Positions 27,869 through 37,479 of a stretch of 64,000 nt of DNA are shown piece after piece. A program made the position numbers and the translations under genes. How positions within the stretch are numbered: the first letter of the stretch is position 1; each line of letters opens with the position of its first letter. The notes under the pieces were generated by a model that worked only from the letters and a program-made list of their open reading frames with translations, searched no databases and was not told where the DNA came from. This stretch comes from a virus, in the IMG/VR virus record IMGVR_UViG_3300018065_000011, positions 308,163 to 372,162 of that record. One strand, 5' to 3'.

Positions 27869-30800
27869 ATGGCCATCCAAAGCCTCGTAAACGGAATCAA
27901 TCCTCTGACTGACACCAGCCGGAATGATGCACGTTCTGGCGATGTCATCACGCTGAATTACGTCGGTGGTCCGTTTGTCACGATCGGTTGGTCGTTGACA
28001 TTCACACCGGATGCTCCAGACGGAACGCCATCAACCGCAGTCTTGTCGGGTACGTCTGGTCCTGGTCCGATCACCTTCACGATCGATAATGAAGGTTCCT
28101 ACATGGTTCGGCAGGTGGTGGACGATGGCGTGTCTATCACCGAGACCTATGTGCGGATTCGATACCTTACCTTCTTTGCCGATCTCAAGCTGGTAGCGGG
28201 TGGGGAGCGTATAGATCCTCCGCTTCCTCCGATTCCGGTTGATGCGACTCCAGAGGGATGGGCCGACGATCAGAACCAGAATCTCCAGACGTTGCTGGGG
28301 CTCATCGAGCACGTCTCCGCCAGCGGTCGCATCATCTACGTCGATGCCAACCGTGGCAAGGACTACTCCAACACTCCCAGCGATCCCACGGTTGCCGAAG
28401 GCTTTGCCGACTTCGACTCAGTTGACAATGCGATCCAGGCAGCGTTGTTCGATCCCACGTACAACGGTGGTGTTTCACCATCCCCGACTGACCCGGTGAT
28501 TGTTGCGGTTCGCCCTGGTCTGTATGATGAGGCGGTCACCTTTGAGCCCTACGTGCATGTCATCGGGTGGCCTTCGACGGGTGGTTTCCTTGGCGATACC
28601 GATCAGTCAGTCCGCATTCGTACCACATCAGGCTCGCCGCATGTTCTCAACATGACGAGTGGCGGTGAATTCTGCCACATCCATGCAGTGTTGCTGGAGA
28701 ATAATGCGTCCACAGCAAGCGCCGCGGTTCGCAAGGTAGGTCTTGGTCAGGCGTATCTCTCCAACAGCCGAGTCTTGCAGAACGGAGACAGTGTAGGGCA
28801 AGGGCCAGCGGTGGCCATCGATGTGGGTCGTCTCGTGTTTCACGAGTGCAAGGTGATCCAGAATGCGACTACGGATGACACGGCTGTAGCTCTACAGCTA
28901 TCCCCCACAGGGCCGAACACGGCCGAGGTCGTCGCGACGCGCAGCGAGTTTCGCGGCACAAGCAGCGCGATCTTGGATTCCAACCAGGCTGGGTCCACGA
29001 CGGAAGCCAACTTCCGCGACTGTGACTTCGTACAGGTTGGTGCTGGAGTCACTTCGTTCTGCGTGGACTCCTTTGCACCGGCAGCACGGTTTGAGGATTG
29101 TCGCTTCATCATGGAGAATGCTGCTACGGACGCGGTTCGTGGTAACCCCGGCGCAGTGGGAACGCCAGGCGACCTGCTCATCGCACTACGCGGTTGCATC
29201 GTAGGCGGGCCGAATCCCTCGGCCTATCTGGGTATCAACGTAGACGATACGGGTGTCACGGGTACGCCAACGCTCCAGCTTGGATCGTCCGAGTATGGAA
29301 CGCTCACTCTCGGTGGTACGGTTGTCGAGACTGCTCTTACACTTGGCACGTCGTTGTTCTACGACAACTCGGTTACGACGATCACGGCCACGAATGTTCA
29401 GGACGCGATCGATCAGGTCTCTGCTCAGGCGACATCCATCGCAGATCTCGATGATGCCTACGACGGCTACGACTTCACGACCACACCGCCGACACGTCTC
29501 ATCGGGGGTGGGCGAACGATCACGGCCGATGCCGATGCTGTAGAGATCCATGGTTCGGGTGTCCCCACCAATCCTCCGCCACTAGAGGATGCGACCGGGG
29601 ACGGAACGCTTCGTGTTGTAACGGCTACCGAGATCGGAGCGATCAACGCGCCGGAGATGGCGTTGCGCTCCAACTTCTTCGGCAGTGGCCCGATGATTGA
29701 GCTTGGCAACTTGATCTGGAGCGATAGCTCGGTCGGAGCAAACGGTCTGATCATCGCGGGCCAGAACACCCCAGGCGGGGCGTTGTTCCGAAACTACAAT
29801 CTGCGGCTTCAGAGCTACAGCGGCCAGGGGAACACGGCAACAGGCGGTGCTTCTCCCGCTATGGGGTCGGTCATCGTCATGGGCGGATCGGCCTATGCCA
29901 TCGCTGGCGTGGATTCTCCGGCAGGCGGGACCGTCTATGTCATGGGCGGCAACGTAGACTCCAACGCGGTTGGGCTCGCTAGTATCGCGGGAGATATCTT
30001 CCTTGCACCGGGCATTACGGCAGCCCCTTTAGCCACCGAAGCGTTTGGGACCGTCCAGATCCCGAATCCAGAGACGGCGACGCCTGCAACACTCGTTGCG
30101 GGTGCAAACTTCGTAGACTCCGGTGCTCCCGCTGGAATCATCACTTTCGCTACGAGCAACGGAAAGGCGGACATCACGTTCACGGGTGGTGAGGTTTGGG
30201 CCGGGCCTGGAGGTATTCAGGAGGCGCTCCAACTCAACACGGGAATTTTGGCGACGTGGCCCGGCGCTGGAAACCCGATTACGTTGACAACGACGCATAC
30301 GGGGCCGACTGCCGATCTGGTGTTTATCTCGGACTCGATAGCGGGAGCGCTCAATACGTTCCTTGGAGACTTCACACCGGGCGGCGGGGCTCTTTTTACT
30401 GCGGGCACCTATCCAGATACGGCACGGTTGTGGGGAGCCACCAACCAGATTCTTACGCTGGACGCCGTTCTCAAGATGCCTCAGATCGCGCACACGACTA
30501 TCCCAGCGGGTCAGTCGGGTATCTTCGTTTCGGACGGCACAGCTCCGGCCAGTGTACCTGGGGTGCCCTGGTACAAAGATCCGGGCGGGATTCTCTTCGA
30601 TTTGACGGCGGGTGGCGGCGGAGGAGCGCCAATCTCGGCTCCTTATGTCACCTTCAGTGGCCCTGTTGGTGCGCTCACGAACAATCGGGTGCTGACCGGA
30701 ACGCCGGGGCGAATCAGTGTTGTTGTTGGTGGCGCGGATGACGGTCCGGCCACAGTGGACATGATCACGACCGGAGTCGTTCCCGGCGCGTACACGAACA

Positions 30801-31261
30801 CCAATCTCACAGTTGATGCTTATGGGCGGATCACCGCCGCGGCCAACGGAGTAGGAGCAACTGCGGAGAAGCTGCTCTCGCGTCAGATGTTGATTCCGGT
30901 CGGCGTACCGGCTCCCAACACGATCCGTGAGTATGACATTCTTCAGTTTTCGGCAGGGTTTACTCCGGTAGCGGTGTCCGTGATGGTAAACATAGCTGTC
31001 ACGCCTGTGTTTCCTCCGGGTAATATAACCATCAGTATTGACGTGAGAGACCCAGTTGGTGTTTTAATTGGGGCGTTGATTACTCCTTTTGACGTGACCA
31101 CTCTGGCCCCTAATGTGCCAGCCATTCTGCCTCTTATTCCGCCTTTTCCTTTGTTGATTCCACCCAATAGCACCATGGAGATTCGCATGGATCAGCCTCC
31201 GGGCGCTTCGACTTTGCTCACGGGGGATGGCCTTGTCGTAGCCGTTACCGGAACGGCGTAG
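27869..31261 (+). CDS. Tailspike with pectin-lyase-like beta-helix
   Basis: This 1,130-residue protein has domains in order. Residues about 20-95 form an Ig/PKD-like domain (SGDVITLNYVGG, ITFTIDNEGSYMVRQVVDDG). Residues about 155-470 have the layout of a right-handed beta-helix: an IIYVDANRGKDYSNTPSDP entry, then VIVAVRPGLYDEAVTF, VHVIGWP, then successive short turns with CHIHAVLLENN, YLSNSRVLQNGD, FHECKVIQNA and FRDCDFVQ. A Gly-rich trimer-like region (about 640-800) and a C-terminal domain follow. Proteins of this layout cleave or bind surface polysaccharide; no catalytic residues can be assigned here. The last 90 codons are visibly AT-richer than the rest. It is the first fibre gene after the baseplate genes. 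Confidence 0.65.
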   Translation: MAIQSLVNGINPLTDTSRNDARSGDVITLNYVGGPFVTIGWSLTFTPDAPDGTPSTAVLSGTSGPGPITFTIDNEGSYMVRQVVDDGVSITETYVRIRYLTFFADLKLVAGGERIDPPLPPIPVDATPEGWADDQNQNLQTLLGLIEHVSASGRIIYVDANRGKDYSNTPSDPTVAEGFADFDSVDNAIQAALFDPTYNGGVSPSPTDPVIVAVRPGLYDEAVTFEPYVHVIGWPSTGGFLGDTDQSVRIRTTSGSPHVLNMTSGGEFCHIHAVLLENNASTASAAVRKVGLGQAYLSNSRVLQNGDSVGQGPAVAIDVGRLVFHECKVIQNATTDDTAVALQLSPTGPNTAEVVATRSEFRGTSSAILDSNQAGSTTEANFRDCDFVQVGAGVTSFCVDSFAPAARFEDCRFIMENAATDAVRGNPGAVGTPGDLLIALRGCIVGGPNPSAYLGINVDDTGVTGTPTLQLGSSEYGTLTLGGTVVETALTLGTSLFYDNSVTTITATNVQDAIDQVSAQATSIADLDDAYDGYDFTTTPPTRLIGGGRTITADADAVEIHGSGVPTNPPPLEDATGDGTLRVVTATEIGAINAPEMALRSNFFGSGPMIELGNLIWSDSSVGANGLIIAGQNTPGGALFRNYNLRLQSYSGQGNTATGGASPAMGSVIVMGGSAYAIAGVDSPAGGTVYVMGGNVDSNAVGLASIAGDIFLAPGITAAPLATEAFGTVQIPNPETATPATLVAGANFVDSGAPAGIITFATSNGKADITFTGGEVWAGPGGIQEALQLNTGILATWPGAGNPITLTTTHTGPTADLVFISDSIAGALNTFLGDFTPGGGALFTAGTYPDTARLWGATNQILTLDAVLKMPQIAHTTIPAGQSGIFVSDGTAPASVPGVPWYKDPGGILFDLTAGGGGGAPISAPYVTFSGPVGALTNNRVLTGTPGRISVVVGGADDGPATVDMITTGVVPGAYTNTNLTVDAYGRITAAANGVGATAEKLLSRQMLIPVGVPAPNTIREYDILQFSAGFTPVAVSVMVNIAVTPVFPPGNITISIDVRDPVGVLIGALITPFDVTTLAPNVPAILPLIPPFPLLIPPNSTMEIRMDQPPGASTLLTGDGLVVAVTGTA

Positions 31262-31264
31262 TGT

Positions 31265-34200
31265 ATGTCGAATGGCTTTGGACACGTTCCGTTCGGTTCG
31301 GGTCCTTACGGGTCCACGGGTGGCGTCCTTGTGCCTGCGCCTCATGGGGTCGGGAGCGGCTACGGGGGCATTCCGTATGGCGTAGGAGCATACGGAGCTA
31401 CGACGCCTCCGCCCTTCGCGTTTCCGATCATGGGCGGCTACGGAGGGACGGCCTACGGGTTGGGATCCTACGGCAGCTTGGGGATGGTCGCGGGCACCGT
31501 CACGAGTGTCACGTCGATCAACGGGTTTCAGACTGAGGTTTTCTTCTCGACTGCGGTGGCCGAGAACACGGCTTTCTTCAATCCCGCAAGCTACGTTTTC
31601 ACGCCTGTCTTTGGTGCCGCGCCGACTACAGCCGTGAGCGTTGCGGTGGGAACGACGGATGCGTATGGCCCCACGTCGGCAATTGTCACGCATACGGGTA
31701 CGACGCTTGGTGGTCGCTACGACATAGAAGCCCTCGGGATCAAAACGTGGTCAGGCCAGCCGTTGATTCCGCCAGGAAGCATCGCTTCCTCTGTGTTGAC
31801 GAAGGGCGATCCTCCTTCGTACACGATGACGCCGCCTTCCGGCGACACGGTGGAGATTACCTTCGATGAGATCATGCTCACGGAGGCTCAGTTTACGCCT
31901 GGCATCAAGGACAAAACGGCGTACCAATTCAACTCGTCCTATCCCGTTCCTCTGACGATCAACACGATCACCCATCCAACTGGAGGGGATGCTTCGGTTG
32001 TGACCTTGGATGTGCAGGGCATGACTTCCGTGTCGTACAACACGGTGATCAGCCCGGCTGATGCCATCATCTTCGACGGCACGTACCTCCCGAGCACGGC
32101 AACCACTTTCGCGGGAGTCGAGATAGGAACCGGAACCTCTACTATCGGTGCCGGTCGACTGTTGCTGACCAAGACCCCTACTGCCGGGTACGGATGGCAA
32201 TTCATCGATACCAGCGGGAAGGTTCTGCCAGCTTCTTCATTCCGATGCGAGGTCACGATCGATGTGCCGTCTGCATCGTTCGTGCCTCCGTTGTTCGATA
32301 CGACGCTAGCGACTTTCAGAATCTCAGATGGCGCAGTCGAAGCCCTCTTCACGCTCAAGCGCATCGCAGGAATCGATCACATCGAGGTAACGAGCGGGGC
32401 GTACTTTATCTCATCTCCGACGAATTGGAGCACGGCTGGCCCTTACACGTTTGGTCTCGTTCGCAATCAGAAGGCGGATACGTTCACGATCTTGGTGGAC
32501 GGAGCACCCATCGCCTCCGCGCTCACGGGCTCCTTTACGGGAGCCGCGACTATTCCCGGCGGTGCGGAATTCATACTCGACCCGACCGGAGCCTACGACG
32601 TTCAACTGTTTCCGCTCCAGAGCGTGGACTTCACGTCCTCCCAGACCGTGTTCTCTGGGGCCTGGAATTTCTTGCACGGCCAGGGCGCGACGTTTCAGGG
32701 GAATGACGGAATCACCAACGATACGCTCCTTGTCGATTGCGGGCCGCTGGTGAAGGGATGGGGCGATGCGACTCCTGCCACGAAGCAGGATGTCACGGTT
32801 CGTGTCAACGGGACTCCGGTAGAGGTCTCTTCGGTCAACCCGTACCTCGGTGTGATTACGACCACCATCCCGATCCCGTTGATGCCGCCGGGGACGATGA
32901 CGGTGGGGGTAGACTACACGTGGTTCCCGTCACCCGTCTTCGAATTCGCAGGGCTGAATACGTTGGGGGTCGTGCTCAACAAGTACGACATCCACCCAGG
33001 GAACAACACGGTCTTCTCTCCCGCGGCGATGTTGCCGGGAGGGGGATCCAAAGAGGGCGAACGTTTCCAGTTTGGGCTCGTGCTCGCTCCGCAGACTCCC
33101 CGCGAGCCGCTGTACATCAGTCATCGGTTCCTGGGGTTTGAGAAGGCATACACGGCAGCGTTGAACAGCCCGACCACGTTGCTGTTGAACCGCAGCAATC
33201 ACACGGTCGCGCTGCCAGACAGAGAGATCGAGGCAGTTGGAGAGTCAGTTGCCTACGATGGCACGACCGATCCTGTCGAGGCTGATCCCGTTTGGTCGCT
33301 GCTTGGAGTCAATGCGCAGGATGAGAACCCGGACGACATCGCTACGTCGGGTATCTTCCCCGTCGATGATGCGCTGACAGGATCGTACAGCACCGGACAG
33401 CCGACGATCTACTCGCGTGAGATCAACACGTCGCTTCCCTCTACCGTGATCGTTGTCCCGCGGTTCGTGGTTGACAGAGGGAACACGGAGGTTCCGTTCC
33501 AGACGGATGGCGTGTTTACCGGGGTGGGGTTCGGAGCACACAACGACGATCACTTGTACCTTGTGGGCGCGTTGCTCATCAACGACGTGCAGCACATAGG
33601 TATGCTGACTGAGCCCACTCGGCCCGAAGAAGTCGAGTCTTGGGAGATTGCGCTCGCGACCGAGATCACGATTACGTCGTCTACCACGTTCACCATGCTG
33701 CAATCGGACATTCCGTCAATCGTCCGCGAGCATGTTTTCTGCGCCGAGGGTTCTCGTATTCAGATTCTTGAAGGCACTCAGGCTGGTGTCTACGAGATCG
33801 TGGAGATCGTGGACAACACGGACGACACGGCGACGGTCACGGTTTCTGACAGCACAGCTTTCCCCAACGATCCGTCCTTGTTCGGCAATGCCTTCTTCAC
33901 TGGCTACTTTGAGATCAAGTGGGACGGCGATGGTGACCTGTCGAGTGCGATAACCTATCGCCTGGTCATCCTGAATGACATCAAGGACACTCCCGAGGGG
34001 TGGGCGCAACTCTACGTCGGCGGCAGTCTCACGGGACTTGTCTTGACGATGGAAGGTGGCGTGCCGAGGCTTCCCAAGCCCGCAGATTCGGTGCTGCTGT
34101 TCCCCACGTCGGATCGTGGTCAGGTGTTCTGGGGATCGCTCAGTCGGAAGGCGACAGGGCGAAGTTTGTGGAGCTTTGTCCGGTACGGAGTCGAGGATGC

Positions 34201-36709
34201 CGCAACGGTTCACCACTTCCGCGGCGTCGTGGTCGCGGCCGAGATGAACGACAAGCCAGAGGACGATCCAAACAACATCTGGTTTGTCAGTCAGGAGTTC
34301 GGCTTCTCCGAGATCGATTCGAGCGCCGACACGCTGTTGCTCAAGAGCACGTCGGACAACAACCAGCCCGGCGTCAATGGTATCGACCTGACGTTCGGGT
34401 ACGGCCGAGTGGAAGCGTTCCTCGATAGGACTCAAGCACTCGACCTAGACGCCACCTACCGAGTCGAGAGCGGTCTCCGAGGATCAGGAGATGCTCACAT
34501 CGTTGTCCGCGATGGAGAGCGTGAAGTCCGTCTTGCGACGTTGGCCTACGAAGAAACCGTAACTGAGCGACGGCTGATTGGCACTCTTCCCTCCATTTCA
34601 CTTTCTGGGCTGCTTCTGCCCGAGCGGCAAGTCACGGACGATGGCGATGGGTGGGTCAAGGCGGGATCGTTGACACTGGAATCCGTCCAGGGCCAGCGGA
34701 TTCAGTATCAGCAAGTAGCTGGAGAGACGCTCTCCTACGCGGTGAAATTCACGGACTACTATCCTGACCCGCTCCCGAGCAAGGGGCGCATCATGGAGAT
34801 GCGTCTCCGGGTCGGGTCTCTGACGACGGCTGACGTATCTGGCAACACGGGGCTCTACTGGACCACGGATGCAGATGATGTCGGTATCACACGTGGCGTC
34901 GGCATAACGTTGCGTGTGCCTGTTGGTCTCAACCCTGCTCGCGTTGTGTTGTTCGATGTCAACTCCGGGGCTGACGTTGCTACTTACGACTTCGATTGGC
35001 AAGACGGAGATCTTCACACCTATCGAGTGCTCATCGATCCAGACTCGGATGCCGTCACTGTAGTCCTTGATGATACGGTGGTCGGCACAGTCACGTTCTT
35101 CGCCAATTTCACGTTCACGCCTACTGATGGTGTTGCCTATGGGTTCGGCGGCAGTACGACAGCGGCAACGGCTGAGCTAGAGAGTTTTTCTGTGGTCGTT
35201 ACGCCGCCTGCAACGGTCAAGCGCACGTTGGGTGTTTGGCTTGGGGGCGACTTCGCAGACATCGACAATTGGGAGATCCCACGCACCGATTCGTTGACGG
35301 TGCCAAATAGTGATCTTTCAGCCGTGGTCGAGGAGATGGATTGGCGCTCTACCATCAAGGTTCGCATCCATCGCGATCCGACATGGGGTGTCACGATTCT
35401 TCGCCCAGACTTGCCCCCGCCGCCTTACTTCACGGGAGACTTCGCGACGCAGATCACAGAACCAAGCGCAGGCTGGATCAACGTCGAGTACAGGCATCTT
35501 CCTCAGCTAGATAACCCACAGCTTCAGGACACGTTGCTCACGCAACTCATGTCGCTGACGCCCCCGCACATCGGGTTTGTGGCCTTTGGAGCGCTCGACC
35601 CAGCGTCGGTCACGCAGCAGCGATGGGGAGAGGTTCGCTATCGGATCTACGAGTATCCGAGCGAAGATCTGATTGCGCCGCACCACATGGTGCTCAATCA
35701 GTACAACGTCGTTTCGGGTGGTGAGCTTGGTGCGGATGTCTCCGTAGAAGAAGTCACGGTGACGACGGTCAATGCGACAACCATTTCGCTCAGAGTCACC
35801 AACATCACTGCGGACAGGGTGTTCAACCTTGAGTATGTGGATAGTGAGGGGGAGGTCGTAATCCTCACCCCGGATTCGTTCACATTCAACCGCGAGCTAC
35901 AAACCATCACGCTCAACGACGGGCTGACCTTCCGTCCGTTGTTGATTGCGCCTCCTGATCCTAATTTTGATCCGAATGCCTCGATCAACCCCGAAGCAAA
36001 TGATGCCGGGGTGGTCGTTGATCCCGCCTCTGTTCACATTCCCGCCACGGTTCGCGCCGCACCCGGCGAGCCAGTCACGACATCCTATCTGACTTCGCAG
36101 CCTTTGCTGGAAGGCATCACGCTGCTCAATGAAGGGACTCCGCCCTTCACCAAGAGTCTCGTGACGGGAACGGAGCCGGTGCCTACGTTTGGGTCGAAGG
36201 TCAACGATCCCACGGACACGCTCAGCACCGATCCCGACTTCATCCTGAATGACCCGTATCGTTACGTCGATTTCGCGATGACGCTGCCGGAAGGGATGTA
36301 CGAGAACATCGACTTCTTGGAAGTGGATAATGGAGGATTGACCGGTCGGCTTTCTTCGTTCTGTGACAGCCAGGGAAAGCTGGCTGGCCTACATGAGCTT
36401 TCCCTCGACGGCCTGGCGTTCACGGAGGTTGACAAGATCACGTTCACGGATGGCACTCCTGGGGTGGCTCCGGCCGGCGGAAGTGCTTTCCAGGTTCCGA
36501 ATCAGGTCATGGCCTGGAGCGGCGGGAGCGCAACCACATACGGGAATCTCAATCAGGGGGCTTGGGGGCCTCCGCCTCCAATGCTGCCTCCAACGGGCTC
36601 TGGGAGCCTCTCCGGTATGGTGCCGATGGGTGTCATCGGGTTCCTCTACGACACCCTCGGAGGCACGACTCAAGTCCTCTACTTTGGCAAGCAGGTGCCC
36701 TATCCGTAG
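31265..36709 (+). CDS. Tail fibre with Gly/Tyr-rich N-terminus and lectin-like domains
   Basis: The start is ATG 31265, three bases after the previous stop. The first 75 residues are a Gly/Tyr repeat (FGSGPYGSTGG, GYGGIPYGVGAYGA, GYGGTAYGLGSYGSLG) typical of virion-anchored fibre N-termini. Two consecutive Ig-like units follow (about 78-175 and 180-275: NPASYVFTPVFG.. and KTAYQFNSSYPVPL..). Laminin-G-like folds are suggested near residues 300-450 (FTLKRIAGIDHIEVT, FTILVDGAPIAS) and 1120-1320 (DLDATYRVESGLRG, YRVLIDPDSDAVTVVLDD). At 1,814 residues this is a large adhesin. The lectin-type calls are based on strand pattern only. Confidence 0.58.
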   Translation: MSNGFGHVPFGSGPYGSTGGVLVPAPHGVGSGYGGIPYGVGAYGATTPPPFAFPIMGGYGGTAYGLGSYGSLGMVAGTVTSVTSINGFQTEVFFSTAVAENTAFFNPASYVFTPVFGAAPTTAVSVAVGTTDAYGPTSAIVTHTGTTLGGRYDIEALGIKTWSGQPLIPPGSIASSVLTKGDPPSYTMTPPSGDTVEITFDEIMLTEAQFTPGIKDKTAYQFNSSYPVPLTINTITHPTGGDASVVTLDVQGMTSVSYNTVISPADAIIFDGTYLPSTATTFAGVEIGTGTSTIGAGRLLLTKTPTAGYGWQFIDTSGKVLPASSFRCEVTIDVPSASFVPPLFDTTLATFRISDGAVEALFTLKRIAGIDHIEVTSGAYFISSPTNWSTAGPYTFGLVRNQKADTFTILVDGAPIASALTGSFTGAATIPGGAEFILDPTGAYDVQLFPLQSVDFTSSQTVFSGAWNFLHGQGATFQGNDGITNDTLLVDCGPLVKGWGDATPATKQDVTVRVNGTPVEVSSVNPYLGVITTTIPIPLMPPGTMTVGVDYTWFPSPVFEFAGLNTLGVVLNKYDIHPGNNTVFSPAAMLPGGGSKEGERFQFGLVLAPQTPREPLYISHRFLGFEKAYTAALNSPTTLLLNRSNHTVALPDREIEAVGESVAYDGTTDPVEADPVWSLLGVNAQDENPDDIATSGIFPVDDALTGSYSTGQPTIYSREINTSLPSTVIVVPRFVVDRGNTEVPFQTDGVFTGVGFGAHNDDHLYLVGALLINDVQHIGMLTEPTRPEEVESWEIALATEITITSSTTFTMLQSDIPSIVREHVFCAEGSRIQILEGTQAGVYEIVEIVDNTDDTATVTVSDSTAFPNDPSLFGNAFFTGYFEIKWDGDGDLSSAITYRLVILNDIKDTPEGWAQLYVGGSLTGLVLTMEGGVPRLPKPADSVLLFPTSDRGQVFWGSLSRKATGRSLWSFVRYGVEDAATVHHFRGVVVAAEMNDKPEDDPNNIWFVSQEFGFSEIDSSADTLLLKSTSDNNQPGVNGIDLTFGYGRVEAFLDRTQALDLDATYRVESGLRGSGDAHIVVRDGEREVRLATLAYEETVTERRLIGTLPSISLSGLLLPERQVTDDGDGWVKAGSLTLESVQGQRIQYQQVAGETLSYAVKFTDYYPDPLPSKGRIMEMRLRVGSLTTADVSGNTGLYWTTDADDVGITRGVGITLRVPVGLNPARVVLFDVNSGADVATYDFDWQDGDLHTYRVLIDPDSDAVTVVLDDTVVGTVTFFANFTFTPTDGVAYGFGGSTTAATAELESFSVVVTPPATVKRTLGVWLGGDFADIDNWEIPRTDSLTVPNSDLSAVVEEMDWRSTIKVRIHRDPTWGVTILRPDLPPPPYFTGDFATQITEPSAGWINVEYRHLPQLDNPQLQDTLLTQLMSLTPPHIGFVAFGALDPASVTQQRWGEVRYRIYEYPSEDLIAPHHMVLNQYNVVSGGELGADVSVEEVTVTTVNATTISLRVTNITADRVFNLEYVDSEGEVVILTPDSFTFNRELQTITLNDGLTFRPLLIAPPDPNFDPNASINPEANDAGVVVDPASVHIPATVRAAPGEPVTTSYLTSQPLLEGITLLNEGTPPFTKSLVTGTEPVPTFGSKVNDPTDTLSTDPDFILNDPYRYVDFAMTLPEGMYENIDFLEVDNGGLTGRLSSFCDSQGKLAGLHELSLDGLAFTEVDKITFTDGTPGVAPAGGSAFQVPNQVMAWSGGSATTYGNLNQGAWGPPPPMLPPTGSGSLSGMVPMGVIGFLYDTLGGTTQVLYFGKQVPYP

Positions 36710-36755
36710 CCGGTAGCGAGCCTATGAAATTCCACAATCGACAGCGGAGATCCTC

Positions 36756-37403
36756 ATGCTCAAACACGACTCCATAAGGCGCGCCAAAACGGCGATGAAA
36801 TTCGCCTTGCACAACCAGCATGAGGAAAACCTCGGGTTGCGTGTGAAGGGCTTGGTGACCTTTGACATGCGTGACGCACGGACCGGTGAGGTTCTTTGCT
36901 ATTGGCAAAAGGACAACATCGTTCTTCTCGATGCGGGGATTCTGACTGCGCGTCTCTACAAGGACAATGCCGAGCCGCCGCACGGAATCAACATGCTTGC
37001 CGTGGGCACCGGAGCACTCGGGGCCATTCTCAATCCCGATGCGCCGCCGGTCGAGCAGAGAAGGCTCAACAACGAGATCGAGCGCAAGGCATTCGATTCG
37101 ACCACGTTCCGCGATAGCTCTGGAGCGGCAGTGTCGATCCCAACGAACGTGGTGAATTTCACCACCATCTTCAACCAGTCGGAAGCGGTTGGTCCTCTCA
37201 ACGAGATGGGGCTGATGTCCACCATCTCGGACAACCCAACCGTCACGAACCCGAACCCCAACTTCGCGGGGCAAGGAGGGCAGCCATACGATCCGACGAT
37301 CGATGTCACGCTCTACGACATGCAGGTCAACTACCTGACTTTTGAGGTCATCTCGAAACCCGCGACAGCGGTGTTGGCAGTCACGTGGAGGCTTTCTTTT
37401 TGA
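36756..37403 (+). CDS. Small tail appendage protein
   Basis: This 215-residue protein has ribosome site GCGGAG ten bases before ATG 36756. The N-terminal 40 residues are basic. The core contains MLAVGTGALGAILN, then RRLNNEIERKAFDS, the A.GTG....p.....L..E..R pattern that recurs in small phage tail proteins attached to fibres. A C-terminal beta-sheet, TFEVISKPATAVLAVTWRL, completes it. The exact function is unknown; it probably decorates or anchors the neighbouring fibres. The gap before it (46 bases) contains only the ribosome site and CCTATGA, a near match to the CCTATAG motif. Confidence 0.5.
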   Translation: MLKHDSIRRAKTAMKFALHNQHEENLGLRVKGLVTFDMRDARTGEVLCYWQKDNIVLLDAGILTARLYKDNAEPPHGINMLAVGTGALGAILNPDAPPVEQRRLNNEIERKAFDSTTFRDSSGAAVSIPTNVVNFTTIFNQSEAVGPLNEMGLMSTISDNPTVTNPNPNFAGQGGQPYDPTIDVTLYDMQVNYLTFEVISKPATAVLAVTWRLSF

Positions 37404-37409
37404 AACGAT

Positions 37410-37435
37410 GTCCTTCATGTCTCGTCCCGAAGGAC
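37410..37435 (+). other. Short hairpin in the gap before the next fibre gene
   Basis: GTCCTTC (37410-37416) and GAAGGAC (37429-37435) form a 7-bp perfect stem with a 12-base loop. No U-run follows, so this is unlikely to be an intrinsic terminator. It might influence translation of the fibre gene that starts at 37480. Confidence 0.3.
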
Positions 37436-37479
37436 GAATCTGAATTCGGCAAATGCAAGAGCCGGAGGGTGGCCTAGCG